From: Trichomonas vaginalis G3
Taxonomy: Eukaryota > Parabasalia > Trichomonadida > Trichomonadidae
Assembly (NCBI RefSeq): GCF_026262505.1
Contig: NC_067206.1
Coordinates: 34,177,896 to 34,241,895, forward strand
Direction: 5' to 3'
Length of the DNA stretch: 64,000 bases
The position numbers and the translations under genes were made by a program. Below the pieces are notes generated by a model. The model saw nothing but the letters and a program-made list of their open reading frames with translations. It did not search any database and had not been told where the DNA came from. Positions 40,318 to 50,532 of the stretch are shown in pieces (the first letter of the stretch is position 1; every line of letters starts with the position of its first letter).

Positions 40318-40320
<3 letters not shown>
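39541..40320. mobile_element. AAGGGTTT-ended element, left part
   Basis: It starts AAGGGTTTTGTTTTGC, an inverted match to the terminus at 54383 (AAGGGTTTCGTTTTGC). It carries GTCACTTTT at 39564-39572, 23 bases inside the end, and no convincing coding frame. It is interrupted at 40320 by the Polinton. Together with 54111-54383 it would be roughly 1.05 kb and non-autonomous. Confidence 0.6.
40315..40320 (+). repeat. Target-site duplication of the Polinton, left copy
   Basis: TGAATA directly before the A-run that opens the Polinton. It is matched by TGAATA at 54105-54110 just after the closing T-run. Six bases is the usual size for Polintons. The first base of the right copy is shared with the T-run, so the length could be five. 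Confidence 0.75.
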
Positions 40321-40350
<30 letters not shown>

Positions 40351-40445
40351 TAGTGGGGCTTCCAGGCACTTCGTGCCTTCTAGCCCTGATGTTGATGTTT
40401 AGTATAAATGAAGTTTTTATTCGGAGGACTCTTCTTCTTCCTCCA
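40321..40445 (+). repeat. Polinton left terminal inverted repeat
   Basis: A-run, then GGTAGTGGGGCTTCCAGGCA, then AGTATAAATGAAG and the GGAGGACTCTTCTTCTTC block, matched inverted at the right end. It contains a 6-bp stem hairpin, AGGCAC-TTC-GTGCCT, at 40364-40378. Confidence 0.9.
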
Positions 40446-40530
40446 TTGCTTCTGGGAAGAAGCCTTCTTCTGGGTCGAAAACATTATATAATGTGTCGCT
40501 TTTCACAAATTATATATGTTTTCATGTTTT

Positions 40531-40550
40531 GTCACTTTTCTGTCACTTTT
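40531..40550 (+). promoter_or_regulatory. Doubled GTCACTTTT word before the Polinton methyltransferase
   Basis: Two copies (40531-40539 and 40542-40550) lie 31 bases before the first ATG of the methyltransferase part. The same doublet is present in the other Polinton at 188-207. Position and wording are like those of host genes in the window. Confidence 0.45.
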
Positions 40551-40581
40551 CAGGAAAAAACATTTTTATTATTATATATAA

Positions 40582-41383
40582 ATGAATTTTACAAAACCAC
40601 CGTTACCGTTCTTTGGAAATAAGAGTAAATGTAAAGATATTATATTGAGAGAACTTAAGAAACTACCGAATGGTCTAACATTTGTAGATTTGTTCGGTGG
40701 AAGTTTCTATATATCCCATTTGTGCCATATAATATTCCCAGACTCAAAGATTATATGCAATGACTTCGACAACTATATGGACCGTCTCAAACATATACCA
40801 GACACAAACAATATATTGAAAGAGTTAAAAGAAAAGATACCTATAGGTAAGATGGAACGTATACCATTAGATAAAAAAATATTTGAGAGAGGTTTTGAAA
40901 AAAGGCAAGAATATATAGACTGGGATATATATCTGCTAGACTATTATATAGTGGTTCTATAAGAGTTCATGACATTGAAACACTTATGTCAAAAGTTTTA
41001 TATCTTAACTATACAAATGTTTTCAAAGAGGACATAGAAAAATATATTGAGGGTATAGTTTGTGAGATGTCATTGGACAGAGTTGTATGAAAAATATAAA
41101 GACAAGGAAAATGTTTTCTTTATAGTGGACCCGCCGTTCTATAACACATGGATTTTCAATACCAAGTAGACTGGACTTTGAGAGACTCTTTAGAAACTTT
41201 AGACGTTTTACATAACATCCATGCTTTTACTTTACATCCGATAAAAGTGGTTTGGAAACCGTTATGAGATGGTTAGAGGACATACATGACTATGAGTTTA
41301 TATATGACAAGATAGAATATGAGAGAGGTCCTATAAACTGGAGAAAGTGTCATAACAAAGAAATTTTATTAGTAAGTAAATGT
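40582..41383 (+). pseudogene. Polinton part: D12-class N6-adenine DNA methyltransferase (broken)
   Basis: The N-terminal portion shows the order typical of Dam/D12 enzymes: PFFGNKSKCKDII (the FxGNK motif), then FVDLFGGSFYIS (S-adenosylmethionine-binding motif) and IICNDFDN. Further on, a DPPF catalytic-type motif is recognisable. The part is broken. D12 enzymes methylate adenine in short palindromes; adenine methylation is the main DNA mark reported for Trichomonas. In an element it could mark its own DNA. It is the first gene inside the left terminal repeat. Confidence 0.75.
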
Positions 41384-41896
41384 GGTTTGAAATAGGACTA
41401 CTTGTTTTAGGTTTTTTCCATTGTGTCATTTATTTATTTGACGTGGCAGAAAAGTACAGAGAATATGAAGATGAACCAATGCCTGCAAATTTCAGTATAT
41501 GTACTCGTAAGAGATATTTTTATCTAATATTAAATGGACGCACAGAACTTAGCGAATGCACAGCAACCTGGACAACCAAACCCAGAGAATATTCCAAATG
41601 AAGTTAGAATACAAACTGCAATGGCAAACTATGGTCAAGTGCCAACAGATGTACAAATGCAAACTGCCATGTCAAATGACGCTGCGTTAGGTTTGCCACC
41701 ATGGTATGCAAATATGAGATGGAAAGAGTTTTATACAAACCCTGAAGTGGGATATAAACAACTTTATGCAGATGACGCGAACACAGGAGTTGACCCAGAA
41801 TATGTTTTCTACCAGAGGAGAAACAGAATGTATGAGCTCCAGTTAAAGAATGCTATGGAACTCAACAGGAAACGTAAGAGACTAGGCGGACATTAG
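41380..41896 (+). CDS. Polinton part: small unknown proteins
   Basis: Two overlapping short frames. The first (41380-41601) starts with a hydrophobic stretch (IGLLVLGFFHCVIYLF) that could be a membrane helix. The second (41534-41896, 120 residues) is soluble, Gln/Asn-rich at the start and basic at the end (LNRKRKRLGG), and has duplicated short segments (VRIQTAMANYGQVP / VQMQTAMSNDAAL). Nothing in them names a function. A packaged basic protein is possible. Confidence 0.5.
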
Positions 41897-41914
41897 ATTT
41901 TTACATATAGTAAA

Positions 41915-42157
41915 ATGGGTTTCTTCAGTAAGATAGGAAACTTCTTTCGAAATGTTGGAAGAGGTATATGGAATGGAATAAAAACCGTAGGAAGAGGAAT
42001 TTGGAACGGAGTCAAAAATATTGGTAAAAGAGTAGGTCAGTTTGTTGGTATTATACCTAAAGACCCTGAACCAGAAGAACAAGCTCCTGTTATACAACAG
42101 CCTGAACCTGCACCACAGTCTAGTTGGCAACCAAATCCAACACCTCAACCGTATTAA
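41915..42157 (+). CDS. Polinton part: small amphipathic Gly-rich protein
   Basis: 80 residues. Residues 1-50 are a repeated amphipathic pattern of Gly, aromatic and basic residues (FFRNVGRGIWNGIKTVGRGI), and the tail is Pro/Gln-rich. Such proteins in adenoviruses and virophages line the capsid interior or disrupt membranes during entry. That is an analogy, not a demonstrated homology. Confidence 0.5.
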   Translation: MGFFSKIGNFFRNVGRGIWNGIKTVGRGIWNGVKNIGKRVGQFVGIIPKDPEPEEQAPVIQQPEPAPQSSWQPNPTPQPY

Positions 42158-42160
42158 AAA

Positions 42161-43010
42161 TTATATTTTTACCGTTCGATAGTAGTTGTATATGAAACTA
42201 AGTTCTAAGTAAAACGCATGGTATAATGGAATTATTCTTTTTCTTCCATCTGTAGTAAACCATACTTGAAAGTCTGAAATACTTCCACTTGGTGGTTCGT
42301 ATAACTTTGTAGGTTTTTCGTAAAAGTCATTTGCCAAGCATAAGAAAGAGTTTTGGGCGCCAGAAAATGAAGCATGAACAATAATAGCAGCTGGGTCGAA
42401 AACATCTTTAAATAAATATGGTTCATCTCTTGCATATCGACTGTAAATATTTGCTAAAGGAAGTTCGACTTTCTGATTTAACATTCTTTGCAAATAATAC
42501 CATGACATTGCAGTGAATTCTGTATATATTTGTTCGTCTTTCTTTGGATTGTCTTCGTAGATTTGAAATGACACTTGTGAATTTTGTTTGTCATATACAA
42601 TTCTCACATAAAGTGTGCTCTCGGTATTTGCATATTCATCAGCATATTTTGCATAACATGAATTTATTTTATCTTCTATATTTTTTAACGCAGTCTGTAG
42701 AGAAGATGAAAGGTCAACTTGTATTAGCTCAATTTCTTCCCACATTTTTTCGTTTCCCTTCAGATATATAATCTATATGAAACCTTACAATAAATGGAAA
42801 ACTTTTATCTTCTACAGACACAAACTTCATTCTACGAAAGCCAATAGCTTTTGTGACAGATGGGTCTCTTAGCCATCTTAATGGGTAGTCAAAACGATAG
42901 CCTTCATGCTTTACGGTCTCTGTCTCAAACTTTTGACCGACATTAGTAAAAAGTTCATCTAATGGTTTAGTTGTAGCAACTCTTGAATTTTCTTTTTCTA
43001 TTGGAAGCAT
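42161..43010 (-). pseudogene. Polinton part: unknown beta-rich protein(s)
   Basis: Two adjoining minus-strand frames with beta-rich composition and many aromatics (YVRIVYDKQNSQVSFQIYED; AFYLELSFIYNYY). A virion structural (minor capsid or penton-like) role would fit their place among other particle-type genes, but no motif proves it. Confidence 0.4.
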
Positions 43011-43028
43011 ATTTTATCTAGAATAAAA

Positions 43029-44457
43029 ATGTCAAATGAAACAGCGTCTATGAGAGAAATACAACACAACCGACAACTCATTATACAAGCTCTAAATAAG
43101 AACACAACAAACTTTTCAAACTATTCTAAGATATCTGAGTCATTGAAAGAAGGAAACTTAAAACTGACATTAAACCCAATGACAGATGAGTTTCTGTTTC
43201 AAGACAATAAGAACCATACTGTCTGTATAAATCCAACAAAAGGAACTTTAAACGAGAAACCTATAAATGAACTTCTTTTGAAAGCAGATGTTGACAACAA
43301 AGCTGACAAAGAATATGTAGACGATGCAATAGCAAAAGAAGAAGAAAGAGCTAACAATGCTTATGCAACAAAAGAACATACTCATCCTGAACTAGCAGAC
43401 AAAACATATGTTGACAATAAAATGTCAAGTGAAGTGACAAGAGCTGAAAACGAATATTCTAAAAAGACTCATACACATTCTATATCTGAAATAACAGACT
43501 TAAACGTTAGCCTTGAAAAAAAGCAGATAAGGAATATGGCTAGTAAGTTAGAGAAGAAGCGGATAAGGAATATGTGGATGAAAAAGATAACGAAATGAAA
43601 GAAAGGGTTGACTGGTACCATGAATGGACATCGAAGACTTTTAAAGTTAAAGCCGATACAGGATGGGTTTCAGGATGTTTAGACCTTAAAGCAGATAAAA
43701 CTTATGTTAACGATGAGTTAGAGAAGAAAGCAGACAAGAACCATACACATACAAGTTTTACAACTGTTGCTATAGAAAGTATTGAAGGAACGGTTGAAGA
43801 AACTGGTGGGGATGCAATTATATTGTAAACCTCCTAACTTTCCACAAGGTTTAACATCGGATGACGACATAACGACGATGAGAAACATTAGATGTAAAGA
43901 TGTTTATGTCATGAAGGATGAACATAATATTAAATTCACTGCTCAAGATTTATATGACAAGAAAGCAGACAAAACAGAGCTTCAAACATTAAAGACAGAA
44001 ATACTTCAAACATTATATCCTATAGGCTCTATTTATACGTCAATGAACTCTACCAGACCAGAAACAGTTCTGGGTTTTGGAACTTGGACTCAAATAGTCG
44101 ACAGGTTTTTGTATTGTGCAAACTCTTCAAAGGAAACAGGTGGAAGTAAAACGATTTCAGGTGAAAATTTACCTGCACACAGTCACTACATAGATTTAAG
44201 TACATCTCAAGCAGGTTGGCATAAGCATAAATTTTGGGATTGGTCAGCAATGACAAAAGGTAAAGGATATGATGTTAAAAGACAACGTTCAGTTTGCTAT
44301 AAATTGTTTCTGGGGTGACACTCAGGGAGATGGAAACCATACACATCGCGTTTCAGGATATACGCAAACAACGGGACAAAGTAAAGACTACATGCCACCT
44401 TACATGACAGTTTACGCATGGTATAGAATGCTTAGTCGTCATTTTCAACTTCTTTAG
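43029..44457 (+). pseudogene. Polinton part: phage tail-fibre-like protein (broken)
   Basis: The N-terminal portion has repeated ADKTYVDDAI/ADKTYVDNKM units with HTHPELADKTYV and HTHSISEITDL, which are the repeats of trimeric phage tail fibres. The C-terminal portion has LYPIGSIYTSMNSTRPETV, FGTWTQI-DRFLY, then GGSKTIS-ENLPAHSH. This is the collar/tail-tip domain found at the end of many phage fibres. It is broken in a few places. In phages such fibres bind the host surface. On a Polinton this suggests an attachment protein, and so an origin from a particle-forming virus. Confidence 0.8.
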
Positions 44458-45391
44458 CATATTCGTCAGGAGTTGTCTTATATTTGTTAGGAACTGTCTT
44501 TGAAAGTATACCACCTTGAACTTTGACAAGTTTGAAACGAGGTCTGACAATAGTAGTTTTATCTTCTGCTTGCAGTGTGTACATTTTGCCATGTTTGCCT
44601 AAAACTTCATAATATTCTCTTGTATACTTTCTTCTATTTTTACGAACACGAATGTGAGTACCTGTCGGGTTCCCATTGTTGTCATAGTCAATAGTATTTT
44701 CATATGGGTCGCGTTTAGGTATTTCTATTTTTACTTTGTCACCTTTCTTAAGTTTGAAGCCCGGCATTCTTTCTTGTTTGTCTCTTTTGACTAAATTATT
44801 AAATATATAGTCTTTCTCTAAGTCAGGGTTGTTTTTCATTTCTTCAGGGGAGTGGTTTCCCAAACCTTTTTGTTTACGGTTATTGTAAATATTTAAAACT
44901 TGTCTCATCTTTGCCATGGAGAAGTGTCTATATTTGTCGTCATATGACATTTCATTTGCTTCACCACCTTGTGGTTGGTTTAAGTCTCTTAACATTTTTA
45001 TACAACCGTCAATGACACCAAGAGCAGAATGGTTTTGGTCGACAATGAAATATTGGTTTACATTTTTTGAACGCAGATAGTTTTTTACATCATCTGATTT
45101 GAAAGAACTTTCACAGTCAGATGTCAGTTTTGTTGGATGGTATTTGTCAACGAATATTGTCAAAGCAGTTTTCACATCTAAAATATTTTTGGACCATAAT
45201 GGTATGGCTTCACAGTATCTTGTGTTTTGACCGACAAATATTAGCCAGTATGGTGGTCCATCTTCTCTATACCTCGGAATGTTTTCCAAGATATCCATAA
45301 ACCAAGCATTTGGTGTTGAACTAAAGATTTTTATCATGAGTGCTTTCTTTGTCGCTTTAGAAACATAGGGGTCCTTGTTTGGATTCGTCAT
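44432..45391 (-). CDS. Polinton part: retrovirus-type (DDE, rve) integrase
   Basis: 319 residues, open throughout. The core follows the rve fold: WFMDILENIP, then YWLIFVGQNTRYCEAIPL, then KLTSDCESSF, then the region around NHSALGVIDG. An SH3/chromodomain-like C-terminal part (KLKKGDKVKIEIP, then YYEVLGKHGKMYTLQ) follows. Polinton integrases cut and join the element ends and give 6-bp duplications, consistent with the TGAATA flanks. It overlaps slightly, tail to tail, with the fibre part. Confidence 0.85.
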   Translation of the reverse strand: MTNPNKDPYVSKATKKALMIKIFSSTPNAWFMDILENIPRYREDGPPYWLIFVGQNTRYCEAIPLWSKNILDVKTALTIFVDKYHPTKLTSDCESSFKSDDVKNYLRSKNVNQYFIVDQNHSALGVIDGCIKMLRDLNQPQGGEANEMSYDDKYRHFSMAKMRQVLNIYNNRKQKGLGNHSPEEMKNNPDLEKDYIFNNLVKRDKQERMPGFKLKKGDKVKIEIPKRDPYENTIDYDNNGNPTGTHIRVRKNRRKYTREYYEVLGKHGKMYTLQAEDKTTIVRPRFKLVKVQGGILSKTVPNKYKTTPDEYAKEVENDD

Positions 45392-45407
45392 TTTTTACCC
45401 ATAAGAA

Positions 45408-45809
45408 ATGGGTTTATTTGGCGCATTAGCAGGAGTTGCATCCAGATTTTTGCCCGCAGTGGGAACAATAGCCAGAGGTGTATTTGGAGTTGGAAGGAAG
45501 ATTTTGAGTACATTAGGTATACTTAAAGAGAAAGCACAACCTATTATACAAACTGTACAGAAAGGTTGGGATGTAGCACGAGATGCAGCAAATCTTATTC
45601 CAAATCCTGAAACAAGAGGAAAAGTTCAAGGATGGATGGACAATGTAGGAAGACAAGCAGGAAACTATTATAACAAAGCAAATGACTACTATAACCAAGC
45701 AGGACACTATATGGACCAAGGTGAAAGATTCTTTAACAGAGGATATAACCATGCACAACAGTGGGTAAACAATAACCAACCGCAACCACCTCAAACTTGG
45801 GGAATGTAA
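45408..45809 (+). CDS. Polinton part: small virion-type protein with amphipathic N-terminus
   Basis: 133 residues. The N-terminal 45 residues are hydrophobic and Gly/Ala-rich with basic spots (GALAGVASRFLPAVGTIARG), followed by a Tyr/Asn/Gln-rich repetitive tail (YYNKANDYYNQAGHYMDQ). The build is like VP2- or pVI-type minor capsid proteins. It is divergent with the integrase. Confidence 0.5.
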   Translation: MGLFGALAGVASRFLPAVGTIARGVFGVGRKILSTLGILKEKAQPIIQTVQKGWDVARDAANLIPNPETRGKVQGWMDNVGRQAGNYYNKANDYYNQAGHYMDQGERFFNRGYNHAQQWVNNNQPQPPQTWGM

Positions 45810-45830
45810 AGTTTTTTACTGAGATGAAAT

Positions 45831-46940
45831 GAACAATACAGCATTGAGACAAATGGGTTCAAGATGGATTTGTCGACTTCCAGCAGTTACACAACGTGTT
45901 TGTCAAGTTCTTCCTATACCTCAGGAAGTTTTAGACCGACTTAAAAAAACAACAACCAGTTGAAAACAAACCAAACTAAAATTTTTTACTGAGATGAAAT
46001 GACCGAAGAAGTTGAAACGGTAGATTTGACACCACAAACAAAAAGTTCAGAACCATTGTCAAAACCTGTCAAAGAACTTACAGATGAAGAGAAAAATTCA
46101 ATAATAGAAAGTGCCAGGTCTGGAAATACAAACCCTAACTATAAAGTCACTTTTCATAGAAATGGAACGGCTAGTATCTCAAAAAAGAAACAGACTCTCA
46201 CAAATAAAATATTGAAGTCTGAAGGAGCTTTCGAGACAACAGATGGAAAAGTTTACTTCACTGACCAACAGTTCATTATAGAACATCTCATTGACTTAGA
46301 GTCGAAATATTCTAAACTTTACAACAAACACAAAAAGTTGAAAGGAAAACAAAAACAAATGGCATATGATATTTATGAAGATGTTGACAACACAACTGTT
46401 CCTGCAGTGAGGTAAAGTCAGAGGAACCGAAAAGTGACGAAAAACCGATAGAAGAAGAAAAACCAAAAACTGAAGATAAACCAAAACCAAAGTTTAGTTT
46501 GGAAACTAAACCAAGTCAACCTTCATTAGCTGGTATGGGTTGGCGTCAAAGACTTATGGCAGCAGCGGTTATGTTAAGTAAAGAAAAAAACATTTTTTTA
46601 TTTTTATAAAAATGCCCCCATATAGAATGGATAGAAAGTCTGCTAGAATAAAAGCAGAGTTGCAAAGATATGGTTGGAGAGTTTCGAAGAAGTTTAAATA
46701 TAGGAAGGAAGACCCATAAAAGTCTATGACAAACTGGCTGGTCTTCGCTACGAAATGGATTTGGAAACAGCACGTGCAAATTATCCAAACAGACTAGAGA
46801 GGTTAGAAGAAGAACGTCTTATGGACATGCCTTTCGATGTTAGTGAACCTCAAGTTGAAGGACACGACGGCTTTGCCAGATTCTACTGGAAACATGACGA
46901 ACAATTGCATCCTTTGAGAAGGAAAAAAAGGAAAAGGTGA
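45831..46940 (+). pseudogene. Polinton part: cluster of small unknown proteins
   Basis: Several short frames. The largest (45999-46415) is polar and charged with a coiled-coil-like end (LESKYSKLYNKHKKLKGKQK). The last (46755-46940) ends in a very basic tail (LRRKKRKR). Two of them are preceded by the same TTTTTTACTGAGATGAAATG leader (near 45815 and 45980), which suggests a shared expression signal. The cluster looks broken. Confidence 0.4.
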
Positions 46941-46956
46941 AGACGCACATGCTCCC

Positions 46957-48776
46957 ATGGAAAGAACAAGATATGCATATGAGAAGTATCGTGAAGTTAG
47001 AAGTCAAATTACATCTGGTCGAACCTTTACAGTAAACTTTGACGAAGGAAAGAACAAAGAAGGCTTCATGGGTGTACTTGCTGCCATACAAGATGGAAAT
47101 AAGAAAGGATACAATCTCAGATTGACCATAACAGATTTGGATGGTCACATTTACTATGCAAATGGCAATGAACAAACAGCTGCAAAACTTCTTGACGCTT
47201 TCAAGACTACAAAGAGAGAACAAATGGTTGACTCCGACTCAGACATTTTGAATGCAATTGAAGGAATTGCAAGTGTCAAGTTCGAATGGTACCAACCTAA
47301 CCCTCAAGCAGTCAGACAACATGCTGGATACTTCCCGTTCATAAATAAGTCTGACATTGACTTGACAAGGTATGGAATTTACAATTCAATTGAAACAATT
47401 GTCAATGAACCTTGCATTCTTACATGTCTCAGGAACTCTGGTCTTGTTACAGATGAGAAGATGAAGTATCTTGAGTCATGTGTGAAGACAAGGTACATTC
47501 TCAGAGGTCAATTGGCAAAAATTGCACCGTTGGCAAATGTCAATATCCGAGTCAACATACCTACAGCTAAAGGTTCTTCACATGACGACTATGTTGTTGA
47601 GTTCAATTTACCATGGTTGAAGATTGCAATTGTCCACAACCACTTCATGTTGAACGAAAGTCTTACAAACCCATTGTTCGGAAAAGGCAAGTGCAACATT
47701 GTCAGAGCTGTAAACATTCTTTTCGAGAAAGGTTTGTTGGAACCAATTCCAGATGACAAGCTGACAGAAACTTTTGTACCAAAAGACGAAACAAACTTTT
47801 CACTGTTAGCAAGACCAAAAGTTGTTCCAGACAAAGTTCTAGTACAAAAGAAGTACACAATTCCACAAGGAGTTGGATTGTTCGGATACCAACCTGAACC
47901 AGAAGAACTTCCAATGAGGTTGCAAGAACTTCAAGATGCTATAAACAAACTTCCATTGAGACATCCAATTGACGTCAAATTGTATTGGAGAGCATCTGAG
48001 TTAGGTCAGAAGGTTTTATATGAAACAGGTTGCTTCGACGATGTTTATGAGATAACAGGAGAAGTTTCTCAGAAGATAAGAGACTCACTTGAATTTCCAC
48101 AAACTGGACCAATTGGTTGCGACAAGTTCGACTCAGATGAAAAGATATACTATGTCGACCTTAACGCTGCATACATGAGGTTTGTCCAATATATTCCGAC
48201 TGGAATTCCAAACGAAGATGGAGATGGTGAGTTTCCGGGAAGGAACTATACAGTTGGAAAAGTCATACAACAACTGTATGATATTAGGAAAGCTTCAAAC
48301 CCCAAACTTGCAATGACACTCAAATTGCTGTATGAATTCGACATGGGGATATTCCATTAAGAAACCTCAAGAGATGAAGAGGTAAACATTATGAGAAGGT
48401 CGACAACTTTGTTGAAGCAGGTTTTCTCCTTTTGTTTGAAGTACGAATTCACTCAAGGTCAAAGTGGCTTAGTAACCACATTAAAACCTATTGTCGAACA
48501 TTGGTCTTACCCTCAGTTCGCCAAAGGCAGTCCTTGACAACTACAACAAATTCTTCTCCGAAAGTACAATCCAAGATGAAGGTTACTATGAGAACATTGA
48601 CGCACTCCATGACGAACGAAAGAGGTACAAAACAAAACTCATGGAAATGGGCATGGTCGGTGAAAGATGGGTCAATTCAAATTTGACAAAATTTTCACCG
48701 AAGTTCATGTCCTCTCCAAGCGTAAGTACTGGGGCAATACTTGAAGACGGCACAGAAATAAAACATTGCATGAAAT
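46957..48776 (+). pseudogene. Polinton part: protein-primed DNA polymerase B portion (broken)
   Basis: A 467-residue open stretch plus adjoining similar sequence. It includes a region with LPLRHPIDVKLYWRASELGQ and the palm motif A-like YYVDLNAAYMRF. Polinton DNA polymerases are protein-primed family B enzymes of over 1000 residues. The palm motif C and much of the polymerase domain are not found here, so it is incomplete and broken. It would have copied the element from its ends. Confidence 0.65.
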
Positions 48777-48879
48777 AAAAAATTTTATTCGAATTTGAAT
48801 TAAAATGTGGGAATTCTTGGAACGGGAAAGGCTTATTTACTTGAGGAACAGGTAAAGGTGGTGGAGGTGCGAGGTGGTG

Positions 48880-50432
48880 GCAACCAGTCCATTTTATATT
48901 CCTTCCTAGCTAATTTCCGTTTAATTTCATGTCGCCTCGGAGTGCTTTGAATCGGAACAGGTCGAGTGTACACCATTCTTGCGTCTCAAACTCATATATA
49001 ACCTGTTTGTCGTATTTTCGTCGACTATGGCACGAGACACGCAACATTGACCAAACGGACAAAAAGTGTCATTTTCGGATGGTCACGCAGCCAATCGCAT
49101 TCCGAGCACTTCGAAGAAGCCCTTACGTTCCAAGGGGAGAGGGTGTCTCGGCTGCAAGGCAGAGGTCATGAAACTCTAGCGAGCAGTCACATTCCTCAAT
49201 GCCTGGGAGACAAATCGTCCTTGGATTGGCAAATCTACCAACTCCTCTGGACGACCTCCTACGCAACTGGGATAACGAAAGAGCCCAATTCAAAGGTAGG
49301 AACTAATTTTGCAAATTACCCTTAATTTAACATACTTATCAAATAAACACCTAAATTTACTTGGGGTTTCCCCCTAAAATAAAATTTTTTTTACTCTTAG
49401 AACCACTCGAGGTTCTCCTTACGGTTGTTGAGCTTGTCACCGTCAATGTGCTCTGACCTTCCGTCTTCTTGCCTGGATTTGGAACCCATTGACATTGGAC
49501 AAGCTTGCCCATGGAGATGAACCGCGATCCGCCAAGGAAGGTTCAAGTGTCCAATGTTGAGGACGCACGGTAAGAACCTTGTCGTCGGTCACACCTGTGG
49601 GCTGGGATGTATGGTAGGTTGGGAAATTTCGTAACCGTCATCGGCAACAAGGTTGCCCATGTAGCGGCTTCAGGAACTTCTTCGTGTTTCTCTTCTTCCT
49701 CTTCTTCCTCTTCTTCCTCTTCTTCCTCGACAATTCCTTCTTCAATCTCATGTGTCACGACAGCACGGTGTTGCATGTTCTGTCCCTTGCTCCGAGTACC
49801 TTCCAGACTGGCGCATCTCAAATACAATCGCAACCACCCGAAGAGAAAGAAATTTCAACCACATCAGGGAGTTATCCATTCATGGCCTCTGTTAGCGATC
49901 CAGGTTACATTAGTCCCCGGTCCGCGATGATTCACCCTGCACACGCCATAGATATCTGAGTAGCCTTCTCTTGCCGGATCACTCGACGTTCTAATCCACT
50001 CCTGATGCTCTTCGGCAAACTGTCTGCGCTGATCCTGTCCTCCTGCGTAAGCGTCTCTCTCGCGTAAAGACCAACCCCACAACCACAACCCACAAACACC
50101 AACAGGCCCCAAGGGGAGGGGGTGGGGTGGGGCGGTTGTGGATGGGGGTAGATGTTTCCCTGAAATCGTTCAGGCATCTCATGGAAGCTGGTCTCGTGAG
50201 GACCTTTCGTCTTTAGAAGACTTGCGTCACTCTGTCATAAGACTACTTTGAGAGTCTTAATGGGACCTGTAGAGCTCAGTATGAAGGCTTTGTATCAAAC
50301 TTGCGTCTCTCGCCTGCTTACCTGGCGTCGGTCCAACATTTGCAATGATCTTATAACTGCCGCGCCAGTTGTCTGCAACCTTGAAAGACATCTGTCTTAT
50401 TGTGTGTACCTGTCGGCTTCGGTGTTGTTGTA
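48880..50432. other. GC-rich block inside the Polinton, ends at a scaffold gap
   Basis: Base composition jumps from about 30 % to roughly 50 % G+C. It includes a TTCTTCC microsatellite (49678-49730) and a G-rich run (about 50105-50150). The change begins just after the polymerase part. The N-run at its right end makes a chimeric join or a collapsed insert possible. It holds the HNH endonuclease remnant on the minus strand. Confidence 0.6.
49395..50120 (-). pseudogene. NUMOD4/HNH_3-type endonuclease remnant (broken)
   Basis: Near 49398-49450 the minus strand encodes HIDGDKLNNRKENLEWF, the hallmark of the HNH_3 homing-endonuclease group. It is preceded by GSRFISMGKLVQCQWVPNPG, the usual strand-helix lead-in. 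Further upstream EWIRTSSDPAREGYSDIYGV and CRVNH resemble the NUMOD4 DNA-recognition module that comes before HNH in phage and virus genes. The piece is broken several times. The GC content differs from the rest of the element, which suggests a separate acquisition. Confidence 0.55.
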
Positions 50433-50532
50433 NNNNNNNNNNNNNNNNNNNNNNNNNNNNNNNNNNNNNNNNNNNNNNNNNNNNNNNNNNNNNNNNNNNN
50501 NNNNNNNNNNNNNNNNNNNNNNNNNNNNNNNN
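50433..50532. other. Scaffold gap (100 N)
   Basis: Exactly 100 undetermined bases, the conventional length for a gap of unknown size. The true size and content of the Polinton here are unknown, and missing capsid or ATPase genes could lie in it. Confidence 0.98.

Noticed and set aside
40321-40348. A-run as the poly(A) tail of a retrotransposed gene or LINE
   Set aside because: The opposite end of the same unit has a matching T-run (54086-54105) followed by an inverted copy of the adjoining sequence, so both runs belong to the Polinton termini.
42161-43010. Major capsid protein of the Polinton
   Set aside because: Length and visible motifs do not support a double jelly-roll capsid protein, so it was left as an unknown beta-rich protein.
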